64,000 nucleotides of DNA from Mycobacterium sp. 4858. Lineage in GTDB: Bacteria; Actinomycetota; Actinomycetes; Mycobacteriales; Mycobacteriaceae. Each line of letters starts with the position of its first letter. Positions within the stretch are counted from its first letter, which is position 1. Below, piece by piece: positions 32,729 through 40,971 of this stretch. Below the pieces are notes generated by a model, which worked only from the letters and a program-made list of their open reading frames with translations, was not told the DNA's origin and did no database searches. The DNA lies in assembly GCF_900240975.1 (NCBI RefSeq), contig NZ_LT968776.1:1-64000 (forward strand). Reading direction: 5' to 3'. The position numbers and the translations under genes are program-made.

Positions 32729-33568
32729 TCAGCCGATCGGCCGCCACGCGCCGACTGCGGCGTCCCGGTACCAGCCGACCCGGCCCCGGACCTGGACTCC
32801 GATGAGGTTCTGGGCGCTGACCCGGCTGTCGATGATGTGGTCGTCGTCGACGTAAATGACCACGTGCGAGGCCTGGTTGGCATTTCCGTTGGGGTGCAAG
32901 TAGATCAAGTCCCCAAGCTGGAACGGCCCCTCTGTCGGGATGCGCCGGCCCATCGGACCGGCGGTGCCGTCGGCTTGTTGGTGGACATTGCCGCCGAACT
33001 TGATGCCCAGACCGTAGTTGTAGACCCAAGCGGTGAAGTTCGAACAGTCCAGGCCTCGTCCGGGACCCCAGGCCGTCAGCCCGGGCGGAGCGTCGGCATC
33101 GGGATTCTCTTCGGACACACCGGCATACGTCGGGGCCGGTGGCTCCCAGCCGGGGATGTGATGGTGGCGGTATTGCAGCCCCAGCGGGTTGCCGGGCGCG
33201 TAGATGTAGCGCATCGCCACCGCGAGGATCCGTTCCCGCTTCCAGGTCGCCGGATCGCACCGCGCATCCTGCGGAATGCTCGGCGGCGGCAGGGCTTTTG
33301 CGCGCGGTCCCCATCCCCCGTTCACGTATTGGCCCTCGGCATCGGTGCGGTACCACTGGGCCGGCGGGTCGTCGGTTTGCGGCAGCGCGTCGCGGCCGGC
33401 GAAATCCGCCGTCAATGAACCCCAGGTGCAGGAAAAGCGGTAGGACACCTCACCGTGGTCGCCACGGGCCGGCCCGGCCGGCGTCCAGGTCGGAGCCGCC
33501 AGGCACAGCACCGCCGTGATGGCGACGGCGAGCCGGCGGGCGGGGAGCCCCCGGCAGCTAAGCTGCAC
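32729..33568 (-). CDS. Secreted NlpC/P60-like hydrolase
   Basis: A 279-residue exported protein. A signal peptide (ARRLAVAITAVLCLAAPTWTPAGPARG) precedes a mycobacterial N-terminal region (GEVSYRFSCTWGSLTADFAG). A papain-like domain follows with candidate catalytic Cys in GRGLDCSNFTAWVYNYG and His in ASHVVIYVDDDHIID. This is the NlpC/P60 arrangement, so peptidoglycan cleavage is the likely role, but the wider sequence is far from RipA and RipB. The GTG at 33568 leaves the divergent mptB gene free. A start at 33601 would overlap it. It lies 47 bp upstream of the DUF2470 gene on the same strand. Confidence 0.72.
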   Translation of the reverse strand: MQLSCRGLPARRLAVAITAVLCLAAPTWTPAGPARGDHGEVSYRFSCTWGSLTADFAGRDALPQTDDPPAQWYRTDAEGQYVNGGWGPRAKALPPPSIPQDARCDPATWKRERILAVAMRYIYAPGNPLGLQYRHHHIPGWEPPAPTYAGVSEENPDADAPPGLTAWGPGRGLDCSNFTAWVYNYGLGIKFGGNVHQQADGTAGPMGRRIPTEGPFQLGDLIYLHPNGNANQASHVVIYVDDDHIIDSRVSAQNLIGVQVRGRVGWYRDAAVGAWRPIG

Positions 33569-33570
33569 GG

Positions 33571-35271
33571 ATGGCAGCCCGCCACCACGCGCTGAGCTCA
33601 TCGATCGCCAGCCTGCATGGCGACGAGCAAGCGGTGGGCACGCCGCTGAACGATACCGAGCTCACCGCCCTGCAGCGCACCCGACTGTTCGGCGCCACCG
33701 GCACCGTCCTGATGGCCATCGGCGCGCTGGGCGCCGGGGCCCGGCCCGTCGTGCAGGACCCCACCTTTGGGGTGCGGCTGCTCAACCTGCCGTCCCGGAT
33801 CCAGACGGTGTCGTTGACGATGACGACCACCGGCGCGGTCATGATGGCGCTGGCCTGGCTGATGCTCGGCCGATTCGCGCTGGGTAGCAGGAGGATGTCG
33901 CGCGGCGACCTGGACCGCACCCTGCTGCTGTGGATCCTGCCCCTGCTGATCGCGCCGCCGATGTACAGCAAGGACGTCTACTCCTACCTGGCCCAGAGCC
34001 AGATCTCCCTGGAGGGCCTCGACCCCTACCGGGTCGGCCCCGCCTCCGGGCTGGGCCTGTCGCACGTGTTCACGCTGTCGGTCCCGACGCTGTGGCGCGA
34101 GACGCCGGCGCCCTATGGTCCGCTGTTCCTGTGGATCGGGCGCGGCATCTCGGCGGTCACCGGGGAGAACATCGTCGCCGCCGTGCTGTGTCACCGGCTG
34201 GTCGAGCTGCTCGGCGTGGGGCTGATCGTGTGGGCGACTCCCCGGCTGGCCCGGCGCTGCGGCGTGGCCGAGGTGAGCGCGCTGTGGCTGGGCGCGGCCA
34301 ATCCGCTGCTGATCATGCACCTGGTCGCCGGGGTCCACAACGAGGCGTTGATGCTCGGGCTGATGCTGGCCGGGGCCGAGTTCGCGCTGCGGGGAATCGA
34401 CTCTCCGCGGCTGTGGCCGGCCTCCTGGCGGCCCGGCGCGGATTGGGAGCCGTTGGGCATGCTGCTGGCCGGCGCCGTGCTGATCACGCTGTCGTCGCAG
34501 GTGAAGCTGCCGTCGTTGCTGGCGCTCGGGTTCGTCACGATGGCGCTGGCCTACCGCTGCGGGGGGACCCTGCGTGCCCTGCTGCTGGCGGGCGGCGCGA
34601 TGACGGTGCTGTCGCTGGCCGTCATGGCGGTCGTCGGCCGGGCCAGCGGGCTCGGGTTCGGCTGGATCTTCACCCTCGGGACCGCCAACGTGGTGCGCAG
34701 CTGGTTGTCGCCGCCGACGCTGCTGGCCCTGGGCACCGGGCAGGTGGGGATCCTGCTGGGACTCGGCGATCACACCACCGCGGTGCTGGGGCTCACGCGC
34801 TTTATCGGTGTGCTGATCATCACGGTGATGGTGGGCTGGCTGCTGGTGGCCGTCTTCCGCGGCCGGTTGCACCCGATCGGTGGACTGGGCGTGGCGCTGG
34901 GCGTCACCGTGCTGTTGTTTCCCGTCGTGCAGCCCTGGTACCTGCTCTGGGCGATCATCCCGTTGGCCGCCTGGGCGACCCGCAGCGGATTCCGGGCGGC
35001 GGTGATCGTCATGACCCTGGTCGTCGGCATCTTCGGGCCGACGGCCAACGGGGACCGCTTCGCGTTGTTCCAGATCGTCGACGCCACCCTGGCCAGCACC
35101 GTCATCGTGGCGGCGCTCATCGCGCTGACCTACACCCGGCTGCCGTGGCGGCGGCTGCCGGCCGAGGACGTCGAAACGCCGCCGGAGCCCGTCGCGACCG
35201 CGCCGGAACAGGCCCCCCGGGCCACCCCTCGCTCCCAGGCGCTGCCCGACGCCTACGCTGATTCCACGTGA
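33571..35271 (+). CDS. mptB: Alpha-1,6-mannopyranosyltransferase MptB
   Basis: A 566-residue polytopic membrane protein of the GT-C class that starts the mannan backbone of lipomannan using polyprenyl-phosphate mannose. It has about 12 hydrophobic segments. The first extracytoplasmic loop has the GT-C acidic motif in PPMYSKDVYSYLAQSQISLEGLDPYRVGP. Further signatures are VAGVHNEALMLGLMLAG and PVVQPWYLLWAIIPLAAW. The soluble tail is Pro/Thr-rich. It is the Rv1459c equivalent. The gene overlaps the ABC ATPase gene by 4 bp (GTGA), so lipoglycan synthesis and this ABC exporter are coupled. An antisense 424-codon frame is a shadow. Confidence 0.9.
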   Translation: MAARHHALSSSIASLHGDEQAVGTPLNDTELTALQRTRLFGATGTVLMAIGALGAGARPVVQDPTFGVRLLNLPSRIQTVSLTMTTTGAVMMALAWLMLGRFALGSRRMSRGDLDRTLLLWILPLLIAPPMYSKDVYSYLAQSQISLEGLDPYRVGPASGLGLSHVFTLSVPTLWRETPAPYGPLFLWIGRGISAVTGENIVAAVLCHRLVELLGVGLIVWATPRLARRCGVAEVSALWLGAANPLLIMHLVAGVHNEALMLGLMLAGAEFALRGIDSPRLWPASWRPGADWEPLGMLLAGAVLITLSSQVKLPSLLALGFVTMALAYRCGGTLRALLLAGGAMTVLSLAVMAVVGRASGLGFGWIFTLGTANVVRSWLSPPTLLALGTGQVGILLGLGDHTTAVLGLTRFIGVLIITVMVGWLLVAVFRGRLHPIGGLGVALGVTVLLFPVVQPWYLLWAIIPLAAWATRSGFRAAVIVMTLVVGIFGPTANGDRFALFQIVDATLASTVIVAALIALTYTRLPWRRLPAEDVETPPEPVATAPEQAPRATPRSQALPDAYADST

Positions 35272-36203
35272 GCTCGGACGTTCCTGAAACAGTCGTGCGA
35301 CTGCGCGGGGTGAGCAAGCACTACGGATCCACCACGGCCGTTGCCGATCTCGACCTCGAGGTGCACGCCGCCGAAGTGCTCGCCCTGCTGGGCCCCAACG
35401 GGGCCGGCAAGACCACGACGGTCGAAATGTGCGAGGGCTTCGTGCGACCGGACGCCGGCACCATCGAGGTGCTCGGGCTGGACCCGATCGCGGACAACGC
35501 CCGCCTGCGCACCCGCATGGGGGTCATGCTGCAGGGCGGCGGCGGCTACCCCAGCGCCCGCGCCGGCGAAATGCTCAACCTGGTCGCCTCCTACGCCGCA
35601 GACCCGCTTGACCCGGCGTGGCTGCTGGACACCCTGGGCCTCACCGACGCCGCTCGCACCACCTACCGCCGGCTGTCCGGCGGGCAGCAGCAGCGGCTCG
35701 CGCTGGCGTGCGCGCTGGTCGGCCGGCCGGAGCTGGTCTTCCTCGACGAGCCGACCGCGGGCATGGACGCGCACGCCCGGCTGCTGGTGTGGGAACTGAT
35801 CGACGCGCTGCGCCGCGACGGTGTGACGGTGGTGCTGACCACCCACCAGCTCAAGGAGGCCGAGGAGCTCGCCGACCGGCTGGTCATCATCGACCACGGC
35901 TCGACCGTGGCCGCCGGCACTCCCGCCGAGCTGATGCGCGCGGGCGCCAAGGACGAGTTGCGGTTCACCGCGCCGCCGCGGCTCGACCTGTCGCTGTTGA
36001 CCGCCGCCCTGCCGGAGGAATACCGGGCCAGCGAGGTGACGCCGGGCGAGTATCTGGTCGAGGGCCCGGTCGACCCGCAAGTGCTGGCCACCGTCACGGC
36101 ATGGTGCGCGCGGATCGACGTGCTGGCCACCGACATGCGCGTCGAGCAGCGCAGCCTCGAGGACGTGTTCCTCGACCTCACCGGCAGGAAGTTGCGGCAG
36201 TGA
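35268..36203 (+). CDS. ABC exporter ATP-binding subunit (Rv1458c-like)
   Basis: A 311-residue ATPase of the DrrA/NodI exporter class. Walker A is GPNGAGKTTTVEM, the signature is LSGGQQQRLALA and Walker B is LVFLDEPTAGMD. The His switch is LTTHQLKEAEE. The C-terminal 90 residues form the extra domain typical of this class (ending LEDVFLDLTGRKLRQ). The GTG start overlaps the mptB stop. The permease gene overlaps its end (GTGA). The substrate is unknown. Position beside mptB suggests a lipid or lipoglycan, but this is inference. Confidence 0.92.
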   Translation: MSSDVPETVVRLRGVSKHYGSTTAVADLDLEVHAAEVLALLGPNGAGKTTTVEMCEGFVRPDAGTIEVLGLDPIADNARLRTRMGVMLQGGGGYPSARAGEMLNLVASYAADPLDPAWLLDTLGLTDAARTTYRRLSGGQQQRLALACALVGRPELVFLDEPTAGMDAHARLLVWELIDALRRDGVTVVLTTHQLKEAEELADRLVIIDHGSTVAAGTPAELMRAGAKDELRFTAPPRLDLSLLTAALPEEYRASEVTPGEYLVEGPVDPQVLATVTAWCARIDVLATDMRVEQRSLEDVFLDLTGRKLRQ

Positions 36204-36979
36204 CCGAATCGAGCGTCTTCCCTTCGGGAACCTTCAAACCCGACCCGCGACCCGCTCCCGTGCCGCGGATGCTGGCCGCCCAGTTCGACCTGGAGCTCAA
36301 GCTGCTGCTGCGCAACGGCGAGCAGCTGCTGCTGACCATGTTCATCCCGATCACGCTGCTGGTCGGGCTCACGCTCTTGCCGCTCGGGTCGTTCGGCCAC
36401 AACCGCGCCGCCACGTTCGTCCCCGTCATCATGGCCCTCGCGGTGATCTCGACCGCGTTCACCGGGCAGGCCATCGCCGTCGCCTTCGACCGCCGCTACG
36501 GCGCGCTCAAGCGGCTGGGGGCCACCCCGCTGCCGGTCTGGGGCATCATCGCCGGCAAGTCGCTGGCCGTGGTCACTGTGGTGTTCCTGCAGGCAATCCT
36601 GTTGGGCACCATCGGTTTTGCGCTGGGGTGGCGGCCGGCCCCGGCCGCGCTGGCGTTGGGCGCCGCAGTCATCGCGCTGGGCACCGCGGGCTTCGCGGCC
36701 CTCGGGCTGCTGCTCGGCGGCACGCTGCGCGCCGAGATCGTGCTCGCCGTCGCCAACCTGCTGTGGTTCGTCTTCGCCGGCCTCGGCGCGCTGACCGTGG
36801 AGAGCGGGATGATCCCGGCGGGGGTCAAGTGGGCGGCCCGGCTCACCCCCTCCGGCGCGCTCACCGAGGCGCTGTCGCGGGCCATGGCGCTGTCGGTGGA
36901 CTGGTTCGGCGTCGTGGTCCTGGCGGTGTGGGGCGTGCTCGCCGCGCTGGCCGCGCGGCGCTGGTTCCGCTTCACCTGA
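36200..36979 (+). CDS. ABC-2 type exporter permease (Rv1457c-like)
   Basis: A 259-residue permease with six predicted helices (LLTMFIPITLLVGLTLLPLG, FVPVIMALAVISTAFTGQAIAVAF, IIAGKSLAVVTVVFLQAILL, ALALGAAVIALGTAGFAALGLLLGG, IVLAVANLLWFVFAGLGAL, WFGVVVLAVWGVLAALAA). The cytosolic loop FDRRYGALKRLGATPLPVWG is the ABC-2 coupling segment. GTG at 36200 overlaps the ATPase stop. A longer frame back to 35618 is a shadow of the ATPase gene. Together the pair makes one half-exporter that dimerises. A strong palindrome follows the gene. Confidence 0.9.
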   Translation: MTESSVFPSGTFKPDPRPAPVPRMLAAQFDLELKLLLRNGEQLLLTMFIPITLLVGLTLLPLGSFGHNRAATFVPVIMALAVISTAFTGQAIAVAFDRRYGALKRLGATPLPVWGIIAGKSLAVVTVVFLQAILLGTIGFALGWRPAPAALALGAAVIALGTAGFAALGLLLGGTLRAEIVLAVANLLWFVFAGLGALTVESGMIPAGVKWAARLTPSGALTEALSRAMALSVDWFGVVVLAVWGVLAALAARRWFRFT

Positions 36980-37003
36980 CGCGGGCTCGGCTCGCCCGCC
37001 TCT

Positions 37004-37064
37004 CACGACACGTAAACCACGCACACGACACGCCGAGGCGGGTGTACGTGGTTTATGTCTCGTG
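37004..37064. repeat. 61-bp palindrome between the ABC permease and ctaA
   Basis: Arms 37004-37021 and 37047-37064 (18 nt each) pair at 16 positions around a 25-nt loop. The left arm is CACGACACGTAAACCACG. It is a different family from the 58-bp elements at 6640 and 7565, though of the same size and build. It starts 24 bp after the permease stop, so it may end transcription. It looks like a dispersed mycobacterial palindrome and not a plain terminator, because the arms are not G/C-only and no T-run follows. Confidence 0.7.
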
Positions 37065-37114
37065 ACGCCAGGGCTTACTACAGGACGTAGTTTTCGTTGG
37101 CCTACCATCGGGCC

Positions 37115-38080
37115 ATGCTCGGACGAACGCTGATGCGGTTGGTGGACCTGCTCCCCAACCCGAGCGTGCGTGTCCAGCGCCTCGTCGCCGCGGCCGTCGT
37201 CCTCACGCAGGGCGGCATCGCCGTCACCGGGGCGATAGTCCGCGTCACCGCGTCGGGCCTGGGTTGTCCCACCTGGCCGCAGTGCTTTCCGGGCAGCTTC
37301 ATCCCGGTCGCGCACGCCGAGGTGCCGCGCATCCATCAGGCGGTCGAGTTCGGCAACCGCATGATCACCTTCGCGGTGGTCGTCGCGGCGGCGCTGGCCG
37401 TGCTGGCCGTGACCCGGGCCCGGCGACGCCGGGAAGTCCTGGTCTATGCGTGGCTGATGCCGGTGTCGACGGTGGTTCAGGCGGTGATCGGCGGCATCAC
37501 CGTGCGCACCGGGCTGCTGTGGTGGACGGTGGCCATCCACCTGCTGACTTCGATGACGATGGTGTGGCTGTCGGTGTTGCTCTACGTCAAGATCGGTGAG
37601 CCCGACGACGGGTTGCCGCAGCGGCGGGTGCCCGTGCCGCTGCGCGGACTGACGGCGCTGATCGGCCTGGATCTGGCGGTGGTGCTGGTCACCGGCACGC
37701 TGGTGACGGCCGCCGGCCCGCACGCGGGTGACCGCAGCCCCACCCGGACGGTGCCCCGCCTCGAGATCGCGGTCGACACCCTGGTGCACGCGCATTCCTC
37801 GCTGCTGATCGCCTACCTCGCCCTGCTGGCCGGCCTCGGCTTCGGGCTGCTGGCCGTGCACGCCTCGCGGCCGATCCTGCGGCGGCTGATCGTGCTGCTC
37901 GCACTGGTGTGCGCGCAGGCCGCCGTCGGCACGGCCCAGTACTTCACCGGGGTGCCCGCCGCCCTGGTCGCCCTGCACGTGGCCGGCGCCGCGGCGTGCA
38001 CCGCCGCGACCGCGGCGTTATGGGCCTCCATGCGGGAACGGTCGCGAGAGCGGGCCGAGCCCGAGCCGCTCGCAAGCTGA
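37115..38080 (+). CDS. ctaA: Haem A synthase CtaA
   Basis: A 321-residue integral membrane protein with eight helices in two repeats. It oxidises haem O to haem A for cytochrome aa3 oxidase. Conserved His residues sit in RIHQAVEFGNRM, AIHLLTSM, LVHAHSSLL and ALHVAGA. The Cys pair in GLGCPTWPQCFPG is the family's extracytoplasmic pair. ATG at 37115 gives the family start. A TTG at 37097 would add 6 residues. It is preceded by the 61-bp palindrome, so it is likely an independent unit. Its last 63 bp overlap the convergent ATP-grasp-like gene. Confidence 0.92.
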   Translation: MLGRTLMRLVDLLPNPSVRVQRLVAAAVVLTQGGIAVTGAIVRVTASGLGCPTWPQCFPGSFIPVAHAEVPRIHQAVEFGNRMITFAVVVAAALAVLAVTRARRRREVLVYAWLMPVSTVVQAVIGGITVRTGLLWWTVAIHLLTSMTMVWLSVLLYVKIGEPDDGLPQRRVPVPLRGLTALIGLDLAVVLVTGTLVTAAGPHAGDRSPTRTVPRLEIAVDTLVHAHSSLLIAYLALLAGLGFGLLAVHASRPILRRLIVLLALVCAQAAVGTAQYFTGVPAALVALHVAGAAACTAATAALWASMRERSRERAEPEPLAS

Positions 38081-38677
38081 CTCCACGGCGAGCGCGAAGT
38101 CGCGCTCGCCGCGCTCGCGGGTGGCAACGTCCAGGTGCTGCCAGCCCAGCGACGGCGCGACGAGGTCAAGCCGCACCAGCGCTTCACCGCTCACGTCGGC
38201 GCGCGCGTAAAGCAGCTCGCGTGGATCGATCCCGGAGCGGTCCGCGGCCGACGCGATCGCGGCGTAACCGAGGTCCCACGATTCGAACTCCAGGTCGACC
38301 GGCCAGGAGTGCGACCGCTTGCCGCCCAGGAAGATCAGCGCCGCCTGCGCCGTCCGACCCGGCCGGGTCGGGACCCCGTCGTTCTCAAGGTCGCGCAGAT
38401 ACCGCTCATCGAGGTTCCAGGCGACCGCGTCGGGCGGGTTGAGCAGGTGGCGCACCCGGCGGGTCCAGGTCAGGAATCCGTCGCGCCGTTGGTCGTCCGC
38501 GGGCGCGCGCAGGATGACCAGGTCGGCGCGCAGGGTGTCGGGGTCGTCCCACTCCAGCCAGCGGGCGTGCAGTCCGCGGGCGCGCAGCGCTGGGACCAGG
38601 CCGGCGTCCCCAGGATCGTCGCCGGGCCCCGCCAGCACGATGCGGGGATGGAAGATGTCCGGGCGGGCGAGTTTCAT
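38018..38677 (-). CDS. ATP-grasp-like protein lacking the central domain (Rv1455-like)
   Basis: A 219-residue protein. The N-terminal part matches the pre-ATP-grasp domain of ATP-grasp ligases (DDPGDAGLVPALRARGLHARWLEW, then ADLVILRAPADDQRRDGFLTWTRRVRHLLNPPDAVAWNLDERYLRDLENDGVPTRP). It then jumps to AALIFLGGKRSHSW and to the C-terminal part LLYARADVSGEALVRLDLVAPSLGWQHLD. The ATP-binding middle of about 70-90 residues is missing, so catalysis is doubtful. ATG 38677 gives MKLARPDIF. It is divergent from qor by 20 bp. The 3' end overlaps ctaA by 63 bp. Function unknown. Confidence 0.72.
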   Translation of the reverse strand: MKLARPDIFHPRIVLAGPGDDPGDAGLVPALRARGLHARWLEWDDPDTLRADLVILRAPADDQRRDGFLTWTRRVRHLLNPPDAVAWNLDERYLRDLENDGVPTRPGRTAQAALIFLGGKRSHSWPVDLEFESWDLGYAAIASAADRSGIDPRELLYARADVSGEALVRLDLVAPSLGWQHLDVATRERGERDFALAVESACERLGLGPLSRPFPHGGP

Positions 38678-38697
38678 GGCCCGGGCATGATAAGCAC

Positions 38698-39672
38698 ATG
38701 CACGCAATCGAAGTCAGCGAAACCGGCGGCCCCGAGGTGCTGCGCTACATCGACGCGCCACAACCGTCGCCCGGTTCCGGCGAGGTGCTGATCAAGGCCG
38801 AGGCCATCGGCGTCAACTACATCGACACCTACTTCCGCTCGGGGCAGTACCCGCGCCAGCTGCCGTTCATCCTCGGCTCGGAGCTGTGCGGGACCGTCGC
38901 CGCGATCGGTGACGACGCCGACGGGTTCCGCGTCGGCGACCGGGTGGTCAGCGCGTCGGCGTCCGGCGGTTATGCCGAGTACGCTACGGCCCCAGCGTTT
39001 TTGACGGCACACGTGCCGGACGGGGTGGGTTCCGACGTGGCCGCGTCGGTGCTGCTGAAGGGCCTGACCGCGCACTACCTGCTGAATTCGGTCTATCCGG
39101 TGCAGGCCGGCGACACGGTGCTGGTGCACGCCGGCGCGGGCGGTGTCGGGCTGATCCTGACGCAGTGGGCCCGCCTGCTCGGCGCGCGGGTCATCACCAC
39201 GGTCTCCACGCCGGAGAAGGCCCGGCTGTCCAGGCAGGCCGGCGCCGACGAGGTGTTGTCCTATCCGGAGGATGCCGAGGAGTTCGGCCGGCAGATCCGC
39301 GGACTCACCGACGGGGCCGGTGTGGAGGCCGTGTACGACGGCGTCGGCGCCAGCACCTTCGAAGCGAGCCTGGCCAGCCTGGCCGTGCGCGGCACGCTGG
39401 CGCTGTTCGGGGCGGCCAGCGGACCCGTTCCGCCGTTCGATCCTCAGCGCCTCAACGCCGCCGGCTCGGTGTTCTTGACCCGCCCCTCGCTGGCCCACTT
39501 CATCCGCACCGGCCAGGAATTCAGTTGGCGGGCAGAGGAATTGTTCGACGCGATCGCCGGCGGCGCCATCACCGTCGAAGTGGGTGGGCGGTATCCGCTC
39601 GCCGAGGCCGCGCGCGCCCATCACGACCTGCAGGGCCGCAAGACGGCGGGCTCGATCGTGCTGCTGCCCTGA
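38698..39672 (+). CDS. qor: NADPH:quinone reductase-like oxidoreductase
   Basis: A 324-residue zinc-free MDR-family enzyme. The start MHAIEVSETGGPEVLRYIDAPQPSPGSGEVLIKAEAIGVNYIDTYFRSGQYP is typical of quinone oxidoreductases. The NADPH site is VLVHAGAGGVGLILTQWARLLGARVITTVST. It lacks the catalytic Cys/His zinc set of alcohol dehydrogenases. The likely reaction is one-electron quinone reduction by NADPH. Rv1454c is the positional match. A hairpin follows the gene before the convergent ctaB. Confidence 0.9.
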   Translation: MHAIEVSETGGPEVLRYIDAPQPSPGSGEVLIKAEAIGVNYIDTYFRSGQYPRQLPFILGSELCGTVAAIGDDADGFRVGDRVVSASASGGYAEYATAPAFLTAHVPDGVGSDVAASVLLKGLTAHYLLNSVYPVQAGDTVLVHAGAGGVGLILTQWARLLGARVITTVSTPEKARLSRQAGADEVLSYPEDAEEFGRQIRGLTDGAGVEAVYDGVGASTFEASLASLAVRGTLALFGAASGPVPPFDPQRLNAAGSVFLTRPSLAHFIRTGQEFSWRAEELFDAIAGGAITVEVGGRYPLAEAARAHHDLQGRKTAGSIVLLP

Positions 39673-39694
39673 GGGGCCGGCCGAGGCGTCGAGT

Positions 39695-39742
39695 GTGGGG
39701 CCTAGGGACGGATTCCAGGCGGATTTTGTACCTGGGCCCCAC
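39695..39742. terminator. Hairpin between convergent qor and ctaB
   Basis: GTGGGGCCTAGG (39695-39706) pairs with CCTGGGCCCCAC (39731-39742) at 11 of 12 positions around a 24-nt loop. It lies in the 104-bp gap between the stops of two convergent genes and could serve both. Confidence 0.6.
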
Positions 39743-39776
39743 GTTCGGCGTCGGATGTGGCCGCTGTGACTGAGAC

Positions 39777-40715
39777 TCAGAACAGGTGCGGCAGCGCGAT
39801 CACCGAATCGACCGCCAGCGCGCAGAAGACCACCGCGAGATAGTTGTTCGATTGCAGGAACAACCGCAACGGTTTGACCGGCTCGCCGGCGCGAACCCCG
39901 GCGTACAGCTGGTGGGCCATCGCCAGGAACCACACCCCGGCGGCCACGGCGACCGCCGCGTACAGCCAGCCGGTGGCCAGGGCCAGCGCCAGCGTCGACA
40001 ACACCGTCAGCCAGGTGTAGATGAGGATCTGCTTGGTGACCTCACGCTCGGTCGCCACGGCGGGCAGCATGGGGACGCCGGCGGCCTTGTAGTCGTCCTT
40101 GTAACGCATCGCCAGCGCCCAGGTGTGCGGCGGCGTCCAGAAGAAGATGACCGCGAACATCACCAGCGCCGGCCAGCCGATGGTGCCGGTGACGGCCGAC
40201 CAGCCGATCATCACCGGCATGCAGCCGGCCGCTCCGCCCCACACGACGTTCTGCGAGGTGCGGCGCTTGAGCAGCAGCGTGTAGACGAACACGTAGAAGG
40301 CGATCGTGGCGAGCGCCAGCAGACCCGACAACAGGTTCGTCGTCCACCACAGCCAGAAGAACGAGCCCACCGTGAGCACCAGGCCCAGGATCAAGGCGTT
40401 GCGCGTCGGCACCGCGGCGCGGGCCAGCGGCCGGCGCGCGGTGCGCTTCATCACCTTGTCGATGTCCGCGTCGGCCACGCAGTTGAGCGTGTTGGCTCCC
40501 CCGGCGGCCAGCATCCCGCCGATCAACGTGTTGAGGATCAGCAGCGGGTTCACCGCACCGCGGTGGGCGAGCAGCATGGCGGGGATCGCGGTCACCAGCA
40601 GCAGTTCGATGACCCGCGGCTTGGTCAGCGCCAAATACGCCAGCACCGTGCCTTGAACTCGGCTCGAGACTCGGCTCGGTATTCGGCTCGGGGCGACGCG
40701 CCCGCGAACGCTCAC
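39777..40715 (-). CDS. ctaB: Protohaem IX farnesyltransferase CtaB
   Basis: A 312-residue UbiA-family prenyltransferase that makes haem O from protohaem. The first Asp motif is [23 protein letters not shown]. The second region is [19 protein letters not shown]. About nine membrane helices are visible. GTG at 40715 is chosen because AAGGAG lies 8 nt upstream. A start at 40751 has no such signal. The N-terminal stretch [14 protein letters not shown] shows a small internal repeat of codons for Ser-Arg. Divergent from tkt. CtaB feeds CtaA, encoded 1.7 kb away. Confidence 0.93.
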   Translation of the reverse strand: MSVRGRVAPSRIPSRVSSRVQGTVLAYLALTKPRVIELLLVTAIPAMLLAHRGAVNPLLILNTLIGGMLAAGGANTLNCVADADIDKVMKRTARRPLARAAVPTRNALILGLVLTVGSFFWLWWTTNLLSGLLALATIAFYVFVYTLLLKRRTSQNVVWGGAAGCMPVMIGWSAVTGTIGWPALVMFAVIFFWTPPHTWALAMRYKDDYKAAGVPMLPAVATEREVTKQILIYTWLTVLSTLALALATGWLYAAVAVAAGVWFLAMAHQLYAGVRAGEPVKPLRLFLQSNNYLAVVFCALAVDSVIALPHLF

Positions 40716-40971
40716 GCAATAACTCCTTGGGGTCGCAGCAGCGCGCAGCATCTACTACGCACGATGGTAGACCGCGGGGCGCCGATGGCCCGCCCGCAGG
40801 GTCCATTCACCCAGACTTCTCCCAGATTTCCGAACTGAATGTTACGGGTCGGCGGCTACCGCGTAATTTTCACACCAGCCGGCGGCGGGTACCCGAAACC
40901 TGCACTGCAAGAGCCGGCCATCCCGCACTAGGGTGGGATTGATCAGCTCGATGACCCTTAGGACTGAGTCT
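40716..40971. other. Divergent intergenic region ctaB-tkt
   Basis: A 256-bp gap that must hold the promoters of ctaB (leftward) and of the tkt-tal-zwf2-opcA-pgl operon (rightward). A likely Shine-Dalgarno for ctaB is next to its start. No strong dyad or known operator was recognised. An in-frame ATG for tkt occurs at 40951. Confidence 0.5.

Noticed and set aside
32681..33356. Extended 501-residue version of the DUF2470 protein
   Set aside because: The upstream part lies out of frame over the NlpC-like gene and has no domain. The GTG at 32681 gives a complete PNPOx-DUF2470 protein.
35663..37978. 771-codon minus-strand frame over the ABC exporter and ctaA
   Set aside because: Antisense to three well-supported genes and made of Arg/Gln/His-rich low-complexity sequence.
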